Of a DNA stretch of 64,000 nt, positions 1 to 8,348 are shown one piece after another. Source of the DNA: Pseudodonghicola xiamenensis DSM 18339 (GTDB lineage Bacteria > Pseudomonadota > Alphaproteobacteria > Rhodobacterales > Rhodobacteraceae); the NCBI RefSeq assembly GCF_000429365.1, contig NZ_AUBS01000002.1:186001-250000 (forward strand). Direction: 5' to 3'. Both the position numbers and the translations under genes were made by a program. The notes beneath the pieces are model-generated. The model did no database searches and was not told where the DNA came from. It saw nothing but the letters and a program-made list of their open reading frames with translations. How positions within the stretch are numbered: position 1 is the stretch's first letter; every line of letters begins with the position of its first letter.

Positions 1-61
1 CCTCGGGCAGCGGGTCGACCATCGGCAGGTCAAGCGCGGTGGCGGCTCTCTCTTCAGTCAC
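1..61 (-). CDS. Peroxidase-related enzyme (AhpD/carboxymuconolactone decarboxylase-like), N-terminal fragment
   Basis: Only about 20 codons are inside the window. Reading starts at a GTG overlapping the end of the upstream acetyltransferase gene by 8 bases, a translational-coupling arrangement. The visible residues include ALDLPMVDPLPE, which I recall as the N-terminus of the peroxidase-related AhpD-like family in Rhodobacteraceae. In that family a CxxC pair in an all-helical fold would come later, beyond the window edge, so it cannot be checked. The function call rests on a short match; the coding call rests on the overlap and codon use. Confidence 0.5.
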   Translation of the reverse strand, partial: MTEERAATALDLPMVDPLPE

Positions 62-803
62 TTGCAATCTCCTCCTTTTGCAAGATGCGGTAGTGGTAGG
101 CCCCCACTACAGACATTCCGAGAGAGGAATACAAGGCATTCGCCCCGACATTCGCACGGGTACAGACCACCGAAAGCGTATGGGCGCCATTGGCCCGCGC
201 CCAGAAGGCGGCGCCGCGCATCATCCATCTGGCCAGCCCCTGCTTGCGCTGATGCGGCAGTATTTCCAGCGCGTGCAACATGGCAATGCCGTCGTGGATC
301 GCCACGAAGGCCGCGCCGCCCGGCTTGTCATTGAAGCGGGCCAGCAGCCCGGTCTTGGGGCCCTGCGCCCGCTCCATCACCGCCAGCCGCGCCGGGCCGA
401 CCCCACCCTCGGCCCAGATCTCGCGCATGATCTCCAAGGGCTCCCAGACCTGCAATACGGTGACCCGGGGCACAGGAATATCCGTCAACGTCTCGACCGG
501 CGCGGCATAGGCCTGAACCGGATCCATCACCTGATAGCCGCGCGCCGCCAGCATCTGATCGAGCATCTCGTCGCCCGGACGGATCATGAACAAGAGGCGC
601 TGATCCAAAGCCCGCATGCCTTCTTCGGCGCGCGCGATATCGGCCTCGGTCACCGGCCCCATGGCCGAGGTCGCCGAGACCCGGCTGCCGCCGCCCAGCC
701 CCTGCCGCAGCAGCCAGGGGCCATCGTGGATATAGCGCGCCGCCGGCCAGGTGCCGTCGACAGTGGCGAAAAGCCAAGGCGCCACGGCCTCAGCCGCCGC
801 CAT
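54..803 (-). CDS. GNAT-family N-acetyltransferase
   Basis: The product is about 249 residues. The C-terminal half has a GNAT fold pattern: a beta strand followed by HQRKQGLARWMMRGAAFWA (acetyl-CoA pyrophosphate-binding segment, residues about 184-202), then LSVVCTRANVGANALYSSLG, the typical late GNAT motif with N and Y before the final strand. The N-terminal half is less conserved and probably carries substrate specificity, which I cannot name. The ATG shares one base with the TGA of the upstream CinA-like gene; a GTG one codon earlier is an alternative. The two genes and the following peroxidase-related gene form a tightly coupled minus-strand operon. Confidence 0.85.
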   Translation of the reverse strand: MAAAEAVAPWLFATVDGTWPAARYIHDGPWLLRQGLGGGSRVSATSAMGPVTEADIARAEEGMRALDQRLLFMIRPGDEMLDQMLAARGYQVMDPVQAYAAPVETLTDIPVPRVTVLQVWEPLEIMREIWAEGGVGPARLAVMERAQGPKTGLLARFNDKPGGAAFVAIHDGIAMLHALEILPHQRKQGLARWMMRGAAFWARANGAHTLSVVCTRANVGANALYSSLGMSVVGAYHYRILQKEEIASD

Positions 804-1525
804 CACAGACCGACCTCGCGCGCCAGACGGGTCATCGCGGCGTCGATCTGCGGGCCTTCGGTGCCGCGGATGACAATATTGGTGCCATAGACCCCGTCCT
901 TCTGGAACGGGTAGGAGCCGATGGAGAGATCGGGGAAATCGGCGGCGAGCGCTGCCAGCGGTGTGGCGATCTCGCCCTCGCCGCGCAGCAGGCGCAGGCT
1001 TTGCGACAACAGCGGCGCGCCGCCGGTCAGATGCGGCAATACGCTGGCAACCATCGCCTCGAACACCGTCGGCACGCCAGCCATCACATGGACGTTGCCG
1101 ATGGTGAACCCCGGCGCGGTCGACACCGGATTGTCGATCAGCGCGGCACCGTCCGGGATCCGCGCCATGCGCAGGCGGGCCTCGTTCAACTCCGCCCCGG
1201 TCTTGGCATAATGGGCGGCCAGCAGCGCACGGGCATCGTCGCGCACCGAAATCGGCGTATCGAAGGCGGCGGCGATACTGTCGGCGGTGATGTCGTCATG
1301 CGTCGGCCCAATGCCACCGCTGGTGAAGACATGATCATAGGCCGCGGACAGCGCGAGCACGGCGGCGACGATGGTGTCGCGCTCATCGCCCACGACGCGA
1401 ACTTCCTTCAGGTCTATGCCCTGCCTGGTCAGCTCCCCGGCGAGGAAATACATGTTGGAATCGCGGGTCCGCCCCGAAAGGATCTCGTCCCCGATCACAA
1501 GCATGGCTGCGGTTGGATTGCCCAT
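803..1525 (-). CDS. CinA-like molybdopterin-binding-domain protein (competence/damage-inducible protein A family)
   Basis: The 240-residue product opens with AMLVIGDEILSGRTRDSNM, the hallmark start of the MoCF-biosynthesis/CinA N-terminal domain, followed by a GGIGPTHDD motif (about residues 70-78) that binds the substrate phosphate in this family. There is no C-terminal nicotinamide-nucleotide amidase domain, so this is the short, domain-only form. In related proteins the domain acts on ADP-ribose-type or pterin substrates; the substrate here is unknown. Start chosen at the ATG preceded by AAGGGACGG; longer upstream in-frame sequence has no family similarity. It is divergent from sfsA, 61 bases away. 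Confidence 0.85.
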   Translation of the reverse strand: MGNPTAAMLVIGDEILSGRTRDSNMYFLAGELTRQGIDLKEVRVVGDERDTIVAAVLALSAAYDHVFTSGGIGPTHDDITADSIAAAFDTPISVRDDARALLAAHYAKTGAELNEARLRMARIPDGAALIDNPVSTAPGFTIGNVHVMAGVPTVFEAMVASVLPHLTGGAPLLSQSLRLLRGEGEIATPLAALAADFPDLSIGSYPFQKDGVYGTNIVIRGTEGPQIDAAMTRLAREVGL

Positions 1526-1586
1526 GGTATCCGTCCCTTGCTGCGCGGTCTTGAAGGGCCGCGCCGGCAGGTATAGGCCGGGTTTC

Positions 1587-2285
1587 ATGCGCTTTCCAAC
1601 CCCTCTCGTCCCCGCCCGGCTGATCCGACGTTACAAACGGTTCCTGGCCGACTGCCGACTGGAGGACGGGCGCGAGGTGACCGCCCATTGCGCCAACCCC
1701 GGGTCGATGATGGGTCTGGCGGAGCCGGAGATGAAAATCTGGCTGGAGCCCAACGACGACCCGAAGAAAAAGCTGAAATACGGCTGGCGATTGGTCGATC
1801 ACGAGAACGGCCATTTCACCGGCGTCGATACCTCGGTCCCCAATCGCGCCCTGAAGGCGGCCCTTGAGGCAGGCGAGGTTCCTGGCCTTGAGGCCCCTGT
1901 GGTACGGCCGGAAGTGAAATACGGCGAAAACAGCCGGGTAGATTTCCTGCTGTCCGGCGCCGGGCAGGACACCTATGTCGAGGTCAAATCGGTGACGCTG
2001 AGCCGTCAGCCCGGCTTTGCCGAATTCCCCGATGCCAGAACCGCACGCGGGCTGAAACATCTGGGAGAGCTCTCCGCCATGGTCGCCGCAGGCCATCGCG
2101 CGGTGATGCTCTATCTGGTGCAGCGCACCGATTGCGACCGAGTCGGCATCGCGGGTGACATCGACCCGGCCTATGCCGCAGGCCTTGCCGCCGCGCGCGC
2201 CGGCGGGGTCGAACTGCTGTGTTTCGATTGCCGCATCTCGCCCGAGGAGATCACCCTGGGCTACGCCCTGCCCTTCGTCGATTAG
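1587..2285 (+). CDS. sfsA: SfsA family DNA/RNA nuclease-like protein (sugar fermentation stimulation protein homolog)
   Basis: The 232-residue product matches SfsA throughout: an N-terminal OB-like region with RRYKRFLADC and the conserved TAHCANPGSMMGL segment (about residues 34-46), then VRPEVKYGENSRVDFLL and DTYVEVKSVTL, which carries the nuclease-like D/E-x-K core. E. coli SfsA was named for maltose metabolism effects and binds DNA; structural work places the C-terminal domain in the restriction-endonuclease fold. Start set at the ATG that gives the family-typical MRFPTPLVPARLIRRYKRF N-terminus. Confidence 0.92.
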   Translation: MRFPTPLVPARLIRRYKRFLADCRLEDGREVTAHCANPGSMMGLAEPEMKIWLEPNDDPKKKLKYGWRLVDHENGHFTGVDTSVPNRALKAALEAGEVPGLEAPVVRPEVKYGENSRVDFLLSGAGQDTYVEVKSVTLSRQPGFAEFPDARTARGLKHLGELSAMVAAGHRAVMLYLVQRTDCDRVGIAGDIDPAYAAGLAAARAGGVELLCFDCRISPEEITLGYALPFVD

Positions 2286-2399
2286 GTCGGCCCCGTTGCA
2301 CCAGATGCAAGTCTGCCGACCATCCGGGCGCGCCTCTGGCACTTTCCCGCCGAAGTTATTAGATACAGGCATAATCAGGCAGAAAGATGGAGCCTACCC

Positions 2400-3212
2400 T
2401 TGAAAACCGAACTCAGCGGACATCTGAACCGGGACGGTATCCGAATTTATCAGGACGCCGACTTTGCCGGCATGCACAAGGCCGGTCAGGTTGCCGCCAA
2501 AATCCTCGACGAGATGGCCGAACATATTTTCCCGGGCCAGACCACCGGTGAAATCGACCGCCTCATCGAGGAAAAAGTGAATGCGGCCGGTGCCACCTCA
2601 GCCACGATCGGCTACAAGGGGTATAAACACGCAAGCTGCATCAGCGTGAACCATGTGGTCTGCCACGGCATTCCCGGCGACAAGAAGCTGAAGGATGGCG
2701 ACATCCTGAATATCGACGTCACCGTGATCGTCGACGGCTGGTTCGGCGACACCAGCCGGATGTATGTCGCCGGCAAGCTGTCCCGCAAGGCGGAGCGGCT
2801 GCTACAGGTCACTTACGACTCGCTGATGATCGGTATCGACATGGTCAAGCCGGGCAACACCTTCGGCGATATCGGCCATGCCATCCAGTCCTATGTGGAA
2901 AGCCAGCGGATGAGCGTGGTGCGCGATTTCTGCGGCCATGGTCTGGGCCAGGTGTTCCACGACCGCCCCAACGTTCTGCACTATGGCCGGCAGGGCACCG
3001 GTGCTGTTCTGGAAGAAGGCATGTTCTTCACCATCGAACCGATGGTGAACCTGGGCCGCCCCGAGACCAAGACGCTGGCCGACGAATGGACCGCGGTGAC
3101 CCGCGACAAGTCGCTGTCGGCGCAATATGAACATTCGGTCGGGGTAACCGCCGATGGCGTCGATATCTTCACCCTGTCGCCAGCGGGCAAATTCCATCCG
3201 ACCTACGGATGA
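2400..3212 (+). CDS. map: Type I methionine aminopeptidase
   Basis: The 270-residue enzyme removes the initiator methionine from nascent proteins. The pita-bread fold ligands are visible: the D of NIDVTVIVDGWFGDTSRM (two metal-binding aspartates, near residues 104 and 115), the H of CGHGLGQVFHDRPNV, and the glutamates of FFTIEPMVN and YEHSVGV. Translation probably begins at TTG, preceded by GGAG; the nearby ATG at 2386 is in another frame. The gene is monocistronic here, bounded by a strong hairpin after its stop. Confidence 0.95.
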   Translation: MKTELSGHLNRDGIRIYQDADFAGMHKAGQVAAKILDEMAEHIFPGQTTGEIDRLIEEKVNAAGATSATIGYKGYKHASCISVNHVVCHGIPGDKKLKDGDILNIDVTVIVDGWFGDTSRMYVAGKLSRKAERLLQVTYDSLMIGIDMVKPGNTFGDIGHAIQSYVESQRMSVVRDFCGHGLGQVFHDRPNVLHYGRQGTGAVLEEGMFFTIEPMVNLGRPETKTLADEWTAVTRDKSLSAQYEHSVGVTADGVDIFTLSPAGKFHPTYG

Positions 3213-3241
3213 TCGGCGCCCGAGACACTCCGGACATGAAA

Positions 3242-3265
3242 AAAGGCAGGCTCAGGCCTGCCTTT
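3242..3265 (+). terminator. Rho-independent terminator after map
   Basis: A perfect 10-bp inverted repeat AAAGGCAGGC / GCCTGCCTTT separated by TCAG lies 29 bases after the map stop. The A-rich left and T-rich right flanks would let it work in both directions, so it could also end a transcript arriving on the minus strand from the small ORF beyond. Confidence 0.85.
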
Positions 3266-3308
3266 GTCATATCTGCCCCGGGGAAATGGCTCCGAGGCCG
3301 CGATGCCC

Positions 3309-3470
3309 TTACTGCGCGTGCAGCGACATTGCCTTTTGCACGTGAAGGGGCGCTTCCTGATACCGTTGGGAAACCCGCTGCCCGCAATCGGCGGCATAAA
3401 GCGCCACCGTCCCCGCGACCAGGGCAGACAGGGCGATCCCGCCCAGAAGAGACACACGCAATCCAGTCAT
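3309..3470 (-). CDS. Putative 53-residue membrane-anchored small protein
   Basis: This ATG-to-TAA frame encodes MTGLRVSLLGGIALSALV at its start, continues with AGTVALYAADCGQRVSQRY and ends near HVQKAMSLHAQ. It has a positively charged residue, one hydrophobic helix of about 20 residues, then a short polar tail with a single cysteine. That is a plausible inner-membrane small protein or signal-anchored peptide. It lies downstream of rsmD on the same strand and ends just before the bidirectional terminator. The ribosome-binding site is weak (GAGCGAG). No homologue is recognised, so the call relies on protein layout alone. Confidence 0.4.
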   Translation of the reverse strand: MTGLRVSLLGGIALSALVAGTVALYAADCGQRVSQRYQEAPLHVQKAMSLHAQ

Positions 3471-3612
3471 TATTCTCGCTCGTCAGTCTTGTTCTTGTCG
3501 TTTTTGTTCTGCGCGGGAAATAGGCATGCCACCCGGAAAATGCGAGAGCTACAGGCGCGAAAAACGCTGCGCCGCAGCGTCACAAATTTGTTACTTGGCT
3601 GAAAGACGGAAA

Positions 3613-4173
3613 CTATCCCGCCGCATCGACCTCAAGCAGGGTCATATGGGTATCGCCGTATTTGCGTCGCTCCAGCAGGGTGAAGCCCACGGGCGGCTCC
3701 ATCGGCGCGCTTTCTTCCCAGACCACCAGCGCGCCGGGTGCCAGCCAGCCCCCGGCCAAGGCGGCGTCGAGCGCCTTGACCCCCAGCCCCATACCATAGG
3801 GTGGATCGAGAAAGATCAGGTCGAAGGGCACGCCCTCGTGCGGGCCCAGCTTGATGGCATCGCGGCGGATCAGCCGGGTCGCGCCCTTGCTGCGGGTGAT
3901 CTCGATATTCTTGGCGATCAGCCCCTGCCCCACCCGGCCGTTTTCCACGAATGTCACCTCGGCCGCACCGCGTGACAGCGCCTCAAGCCCGAGCGCACCG
4001 GTGCCGGCGAAGAGATCGAGCACCCGGGCGCCGGGGATCACACCGTAATGGGTCAACACCGAGAACAGGCTTTCGCGCACCCGGTCGGTGGTGGGGCGCA
4101 GATGCGCCCCGGCATCCCCCTTGCCGACCGAGGCAAGCGTACGGCCCCGAAACTCTCCTGCGATGATCCTCAC
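3613..4173 (-). CDS. rsmD: 16S rRNA (guanine(966)-N(2))-methyltransferase
   Basis: The 186-residue protein begins MRIIAGEFRGRTL and contains LRPTTDRVRESLFSVL, both RsmD signatures. The SAM-binding motif I is LDLFAGTGALGLEALSRGA (about residues 54-72) and the catalytic motif IV is LDPPYG (about 122-127), typical of N-methylating enzymes. It modifies G966 of 16S rRNA in the assembled small-subunit precursor. The start is GTG within a GTGA overlap with the upstream flavin reductase, so the two are translationally coupled although functionally unrelated. Confidence 0.95.
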   Translation of the reverse strand: MRIIAGEFRGRTLASVGKGDAGAHLRPTTDRVRESLFSVLTHYGVIPGARVLDLFAGTGALGLEALSRGAAEVTFVENGRVGQGLIAKNIEITRSKGATRLIRRDAIKLGPHEGVPFDLIFLDPPYGMGLGVKALDAALAGGWLAPGALVVWEESAPMEPPVGFTLLERRKYGDTHMTLLEVDAAG

Positions 4174-5381
4174 GTCCGCATCAACCCCTTGAGGTCGACC
4201 CCGGGATCGCCAACCAACGCGGGATCGGCGCTCTTGCCGGCGTCGATCAATCGCTTGCCGACCATATAGGCGCGCGGATCGTTCATCGCGTCCACCGCCA
4301 GAAGCTGAGCGCCCTTGAAGTACCAGAACGACGCACTCAGCCCCTCGCCTCGGCGCGCGACGATATGGTCATAACCGGCATGCAAGCCGGCGATCTGCAG
4401 CTTGACGTCATATTGATCAGACCAGAACCAGGGCTTTGGCACGTAATCCATTCCGGCGCCAAGCAGGTTGCCGGCAACGCATTCGGCCTGATCAATCGCG
4501 TTCGGCACGCTTTCCAGCCGCAGCCGCCCGCCCTTGTAGGGGAAAGACGCGCAATCCCCCGCCGCCCAGATATGCGGTTCCGAGCTGCGGCCCAGCCCGT
4601 CGACCTTGATGCCATTGTCGATCTCGAGCCCGGCGGCCTCGGCCAAGGCGGTGGCGGGCGCGATGCCGACACCGACGACGACAAAATCGACCGCCAGATC
4701 GCTACCGTCCGAGAGCACCGCGCCACAGACCTTGCCATCCGCGCCCACCAGCCGGGTCAGCCCGACGCCTTCGCGGATATCCACCCCGTGGGAGCGGTGA
4801 AGATCGCGGAAATAATCGCTGGTCTCGGGCGCGGCCACCCGTTGCAGGATGCGGTCGGCCATCTCGACCAGGGTGACCTTGACGCCACGCTTGGCGCAAA
4901 CCGCAGCGGCCTCCAGCCCGATATAGCCACCGCCGACGATCAGCGCATGGGCGCCTTCGACCACGGCGGGAGACATGGCATCGACATCCTTCAGGGTACG
5001 CACGGCAAAGACCCCGCCCAGATCGCCACCGATCGCCGCCGGCAACAGCCGCGGCTCCGACCCGGTGGTCAGCACCAGATCGTCATAGGCGATCACCTCG
5101 CCCCCGACCGTCACGGTCTTGGCCACAGGGTCGATGGCGCTGACCGGCTGGCCCAGCTTCAGGGTGATGTTCTGATCGGCATAGAAGCTTTCCGGCCGCA
5201 GGAAGAGACGTTCCAGCGCCATGTCGCCCAGCAGATAGGCCTTGGACAACGGCGGGCGCTGATAAGGCGGCACCGGCTCGGCCCCGATCAGGGTGATCTG
5301 GCCTTCGAAACCATCCTTGCGCAGCTTTGCCACCAGAGAAGAGCCGGCCTGCCCGGCCCCAATCACCACAATATGGCTCAT
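4170..5381 (-). CDS. FAD-dependent ferredoxin reductase-type oxidoreductase (pyridine nucleotide-disulfide family)
   Basis: The 403-residue protein has an N-terminal FAD-binding GAGQAGSSLVAKLRKDGF motif, the PPYQRPPLSKAYL segment characteristic of rubredoxin/putidaredoxin-type reductases, a second nucleotide fold VGGGYIGLEAAAV for NAD(P)H (about residues 149-161), and IWAAGDCASFP for the FAD. It would pass electrons from NAD(P)H to a small iron-sulfur protein, usually for a P450 or Rieske oxygenase. No such partner is in the window. Start placed at the ATG giving MSHIVVIGAGQAG; upstream in-frame codons are not conserved. Confidence 0.9.
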   Translation of the reverse strand: MSHIVVIGAGQAGSSLVAKLRKDGFEGQITLIGAEPVPPYQRPPLSKAYLLGDMALERLFLRPESFYADQNITLKLGQPVSAIDPVAKTVTVGGEVIAYDDLVLTTGSEPRLLPAAIGGDLGGVFAVRTLKDVDAMSPAVVEGAHALIVGGGYIGLEAAAVCAKRGVKVTLVEMADRILQRVAAPETSDYFRDLHRSHGVDIREGVGLTRLVGADGKVCGAVLSDGSDLAVDFVVVGVGIAPATALAEAAGLEIDNGIKVDGLGRSSEPHIWAAGDCASFPYKGGRLRLESVPNAIDQAECVAGNLLGAGMDYVPKPWFWSDQYDVKLQIAGLHAGYDHIVARRGEGLSASFWYFKGAQLLAVDAMNDPRAYMVGKRLIDAGKSADPALVGDPGVDLKGLMRT

Positions 5382-5476
5382 CCCGCACTCTCCCGCTGTC
5401 ATTGCCGTTTCCCTTTTCCGCCCCGACACTATCTTCACCAGCGGGCGTAACACAATCGCTCGAGAAAGGAACACTC

Positions 5477-5965
5477 ATGACCATCAAGACAGGCGACACC
5501 CTGCCCGAGGCAACGCTGATCCGCTTCGGCGACAATGGCCCCGAGCCGCTGGCGCTTTCCAACCTGACCAAGGGGCGCAAGGTGGTGATCTTTGCCGTCC
5601 CCGGCGCCTTCACCCCCACCTGCCATTCCGCCCATGTGCCCAGCTTCATCCGCACCAAGGCCCAATTCGACGCCAAGGGCGTGGACGAGATCATCTGTAT
5701 CGCCGTCAACGACCCCTTTGTCATGAAGGCCTGGGGCGAGGCGACCGGCGCAACCGCGGCCGGGATCACCATGCTGTCGGACGCGCAAAGCGCCTTCACC
5801 ACCGCCATCGGCATGAATTTCGACGCGCCCCCCGCCGGCCTGATGGCACGGTCGAAACGCTATGCCATGCTGGTCGAGAACGGCGTGGTCACCGTGCTGA
5901 ACGCAGAAGAGAATTCCGGCCAGTGCGAAATCTCTGCCGGCGAAGGCCTGCTGGACGCAATGTAA
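5477..5965 (+). CDS. Peroxiredoxin (Prx5 type)
   Basis: The 162-residue thioredoxin-fold peroxidase carries the peroxidatic cysteine in VPGAFTPTCHSAHVP (Cys about 50) and the second family motif VNDPFVMKAWG. A further cysteine in GQCEIS near the C-terminus could serve as resolving cysteine. It reduces hydrogen peroxide and alkyl hydroperoxides using glutaredoxin or thioredoxin. It starts at an ATG with an AAGGA site and is transcribed divergently from the flavin reductase, sharing a 95-base promoter region. Confidence 0.93.
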   Translation: MTIKTGDTLPEATLIRFGDNGPEPLALSNLTKGRKVVIFAVPGAFTPTCHSAHVPSFIRTKAQFDAKGVDEIICIAVNDPFVMKAWGEATGATAAGITMLSDAQSAFTTAIGMNFDAPPAGLMARSKRYAMLVENGVVTVLNAEENSGQCEISAGEGLLDAM

Positions 5966-6035
5966 TCCCCTGCGTCCCCCAAGCCCCCGGGGGATCGGAC
6001 AAGAGCCGGTCCCCCCCCCCGTCAGGGCTGACAAA

Positions 6036-6341
6036 TTAGCAGGACTGGCAAATCAGGCTGTCCATCTTGCGCGCCAGCTTGGCATCCTGGGCGCAGAGCC
6101 CCCCCAGATCATGTGACCAGAGTTCGACCTCGACGGTCTTGTAGACATTGCGCCAGGCCGGATGGTGATCCCATTTCTCGGCCCACATCGCCACGCGGGT
6201 CATCCAACCGAAGGCATCAACGAAACTGTCGAATTTATAGGTCTTGACCAGCGCATCGCGCCCCTCGGCCAGAGCCCAGCCATTTTTCAACAGCGGCTCC
6301 AGCAGCAGGTGGCGCGCCTCGTCTGACAGAATATCGCTCAT
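6036..6341 (-). CDS. phhB: 4a-hydroxytetrahydrobiopterin dehydratase (pterin-4-alpha-carbinolamine dehydratase)
   Basis: The 101-residue protein has the family pattern around AMWAEKWDHHPAWRNVYKTV (about residues 51-70), with the active-site His-His pair and PAW-x-N, followed by LWSHDLGGLC. It regenerates the pterin cofactor of aromatic amino acid hydroxylases and in many bacteria serves tetrahydromonapterin recycling. The ATG overlaps the stop of the upstream FemAB-like gene (ATGA) and has a strong GGAGGAGCAGGA site. No phenylalanine hydroxylase is nearby. Confidence 0.93.
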   Translation of the reverse strand: MSDILSDEARHLLLEPLLKNGWALAEGRDALVKTYKFDSFVDAFGWMTRVAMWAEKWDHHPAWRNVYKTVEVELWSHDLGGLCAQDAKLARKMDSLICQSC

Positions 6342-7525
6342 TCCTGCTCCTCCACTTGGATCTTTCTGAACGGGCCATAATCGGTGAGGATGTCGATCTC
6401 TTCCTCCACCGCTGCGCGCTCGGCCTCGAGAAAACGCGTCACCGCATCGGCGAAGCCAGGATCGGCCAACCAATGCAGGCTGTAGGTCTGGGCCGGCAGA
6501 TAGCCACGGGCCAGCTTGTGTTCGCCCTGCGCGCCAGCCTCGACCCGGGCCAACCCATGGGCAATGGCATAGTCGATGGCGCGATAATAACACAGTTCGA
6601 AGTGCAGACAGGGATGATGTTCGATCGCCCCCCAATAGCGGCCGAACAGCGTCTCGCGACCGATGAAGTTCAGCGCCCCGGCAACCCAGCGGCCATTCCG
6701 TTCCGCCAGCACCAACAGGATGTCGTCCCGCAGATGCTCCTGCGCCAGATCGAAGAAGGCCCGCGTCAGATAGGGCGATCCCCATTTGCGCGCGCCAGTG
6801 TCCTGATAGAAGGCCCAGAAGGCCTGCCAGTGCTCGGGGCGCAGGTCGTCGCCGGTAAAGGCGTGGATGGTCCCGCCGAAGTCGTTCGCCTCGCGCCGTT
6901 CCTTGCGGATGTTCTTGCGCTTGCGCGAAGAGAGATCGGCCAAGAAGCCGTCGAAACCGGCATAGCCGCGATTGACCCAGTGGAATTGCTGGCTGACCCG
7001 CGATTGCAACCCCATCGCCTCCCCGGCTGCGGCCTCTGCCTCGGTGCAGAAGGTGACATGCAGCGAGGAAAGATTATTGGCGTCAGCCAATTGCACAGCC
7101 CCCTGCAGCAGCGCCGATTGTCCGATTCCCTCAAACCCCGAACGCACCAGAAACCGCCGCCCCGTCGCCGGGGTGAAGGGAACTGCGATCTGCAGCTTGG
7201 GGTAATACCGCCCGCCGGCGTTCTCATAGGCATGCGCCCAGCTATGGTCGAAGATGTATTCGCCCTGACTGTTGGATTTCGCATACATCGGCGCGGCGGC
7301 GATCATCCGTCCGTCCAGATGTGCAGTCAGATATTGCGGTTGCCAGCCGGTGCCGCGCCCGACCGATCCGCTATCCTCCAGCGCCTTGAGGAACCGGTGG
7401 GTGGTGAAAGGATCGGCAGGGTGCCCGCCGTCGCCCACCTCAGGGCAGGCGCAGGCATCCCAATCGCCGGCGTCGATCTCCGCCAGTGACGGGACGACCT
7501 GAATTTCGATCTGCGCCTGATCCAT
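6338..7525 (-). CDS. FemAB-like GNAT-fold protein (DUF482, peptidoglycan biosynthesis/recognition family)
   Basis: This 395-residue protein matches the DUF482 family: a domain with DPFTTHRFLKALEDSGS, then GEYIFDHSWAHAYENAGG, a central RKRKNIRKERREA basic stretch, and CHYRAIDYAIAHGL-like features near LCYYRAIDYAIAHGLARV with GAQGEHKLARGY. The fold is a double GNAT domain like Fem aminoacyl transferases, and the family has been linked to peptidoglycan recognition, but no reaction is established. It is coupled to phhB by an ATGA overlap. Confidence 0.85.
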   Translation of the reverse strand: MDQAQIEIQVVPSLAEIDAGDWDACACPEVGDGGHPADPFTTHRFLKALEDSGSVGRGTGWQPQYLTAHLDGRMIAAAPMYAKSNSQGEYIFDHSWAHAYENAGGRYYPKLQIAVPFTPATGRRFLVRSGFEGIGQSALLQGAVQLADANNLSSLHVTFCTEAEAAAGEAMGLQSRVSQQFHWVNRGYAGFDGFLADLSSRKRKNIRKERREANDFGGTIHAFTGDDLRPEHWQAFWAFYQDTGARKWGSPYLTRAFFDLAQEHLRDDILLVLAERNGRWVAGALNFIGRETLFGRYWGAIEHHPCLHFELCYYRAIDYAIAHGLARVEAGAQGEHKLARGYLPAQTYSLHWLADPGFADAVTRFLEAERAAVEEEIDILTDYGPFRKIQVEEQE

Positions 7526-7571
7526 CTTTCCTCCGGGGTCAGGGCTCTATCTGGGCCCGGACCCCGCCCGT

Positions 7572-8348
7572 TCAACCCGGGATATCAGCCAGATACCCCT
7601 CGAAGGTGATATTATCGGCAAGCTTCCGCGCCTCTGCCTCAGCTTCGGGCGACCGGATGGTCCAGCACAGGACCGGCACCCCCTCACCATGCAGCGCCCG
7701 CACCCGGGGGCGGGCCAGATCGGCGGCCTCATGACTGATGAACGCGGCCTCGACCCGGTCGAAATCGGGGATTTCGCGCAGATTATCACAAGTCGCGGCG
7801 GAGAGCGGCCAATGCGCCGCATCATAGGCGCTGGTCACCAGACCGCGCGGCACATCGGGGACGAGCCGCGCCATTTCCGCCATCGAATGCGGATTGAAGG
7901 ACATCAGCGCCAGCGGACCGTCATAGGCCTTCAGCGCCCGGGCTGCCGCAGCTTCCAACGGCCCCACATCAGGCCCCATGGCGCCATCTTGATCCTTGAT
8001 CTCGACCAGCAGCGGCACCTGGCCCGCGACCAGGTCCAGCACCTCGGAGAACGAGGGAATGCCTTCGCCATCGCCCCCGGCAAGCGAGATGCGCGACAGC
8101 TCTGCCGCAGTGCGCTGACGCAGTGGGCCGGTGTCCCCGGTCAACCGCTTCAGATCGTAATCGTGGAACACCATGGCCTGACCATCGGCGGTCAGTTGCA
8201 GGTCGATCTCGATCGCATAACCGGCAGAGATGGCCGCGCGGATCGCCGCGCGGCTGTTCTCGGGGCGGCCCTCGGCCACATCATGCAATGCCCGGTGGGC
8301 CACTGGCAGGCGCAGAAGACCGTCGGGCAGCTTGGCCAGATGTCTCAT
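7572..8348 (-). CDS. Glycerophosphodiester phosphodiesterase family protein
   Basis: The 258-residue TIM-barrel enzyme shows AHRALHDVAEGRPENSRAA at residues about 17-35 (catalytic His-Arg and the E-N pair), EIDLQLTADGQAMVFHDY (metal-binding Glu and Asp, catalytic His), and LVEIKDQ later. It hydrolyses glycerophosphodiesters to glycerol 3-phosphate and an alcohol. There is no signal peptide, so it is the cytoplasmic UgpQ-like type. Its start overlaps the RidA stop by 4 bases, so both are in one operon. Confidence 0.92.
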   Translation of the reverse strand: MRHLAKLPDGLLRLPVAHRALHDVAEGRPENSRAAIRAAISAGYAIEIDLQLTADGQAMVFHDYDLKRLTGDTGPLRQRTAAELSRISLAGGDGEGIPSFSEVLDLVAGQVPLLVEIKDQDGAMGPDVGPLEAAAARALKAYDGPLALMSFNPHSMAEMARLVPDVPRGLVTSAYDAAHWPLSAATCDNLREIPDFDRVEAAFISHEAADLARPRVRALHGEGVPVLCWTIRSPEAEAEARKLADNITFEGYLADIPG

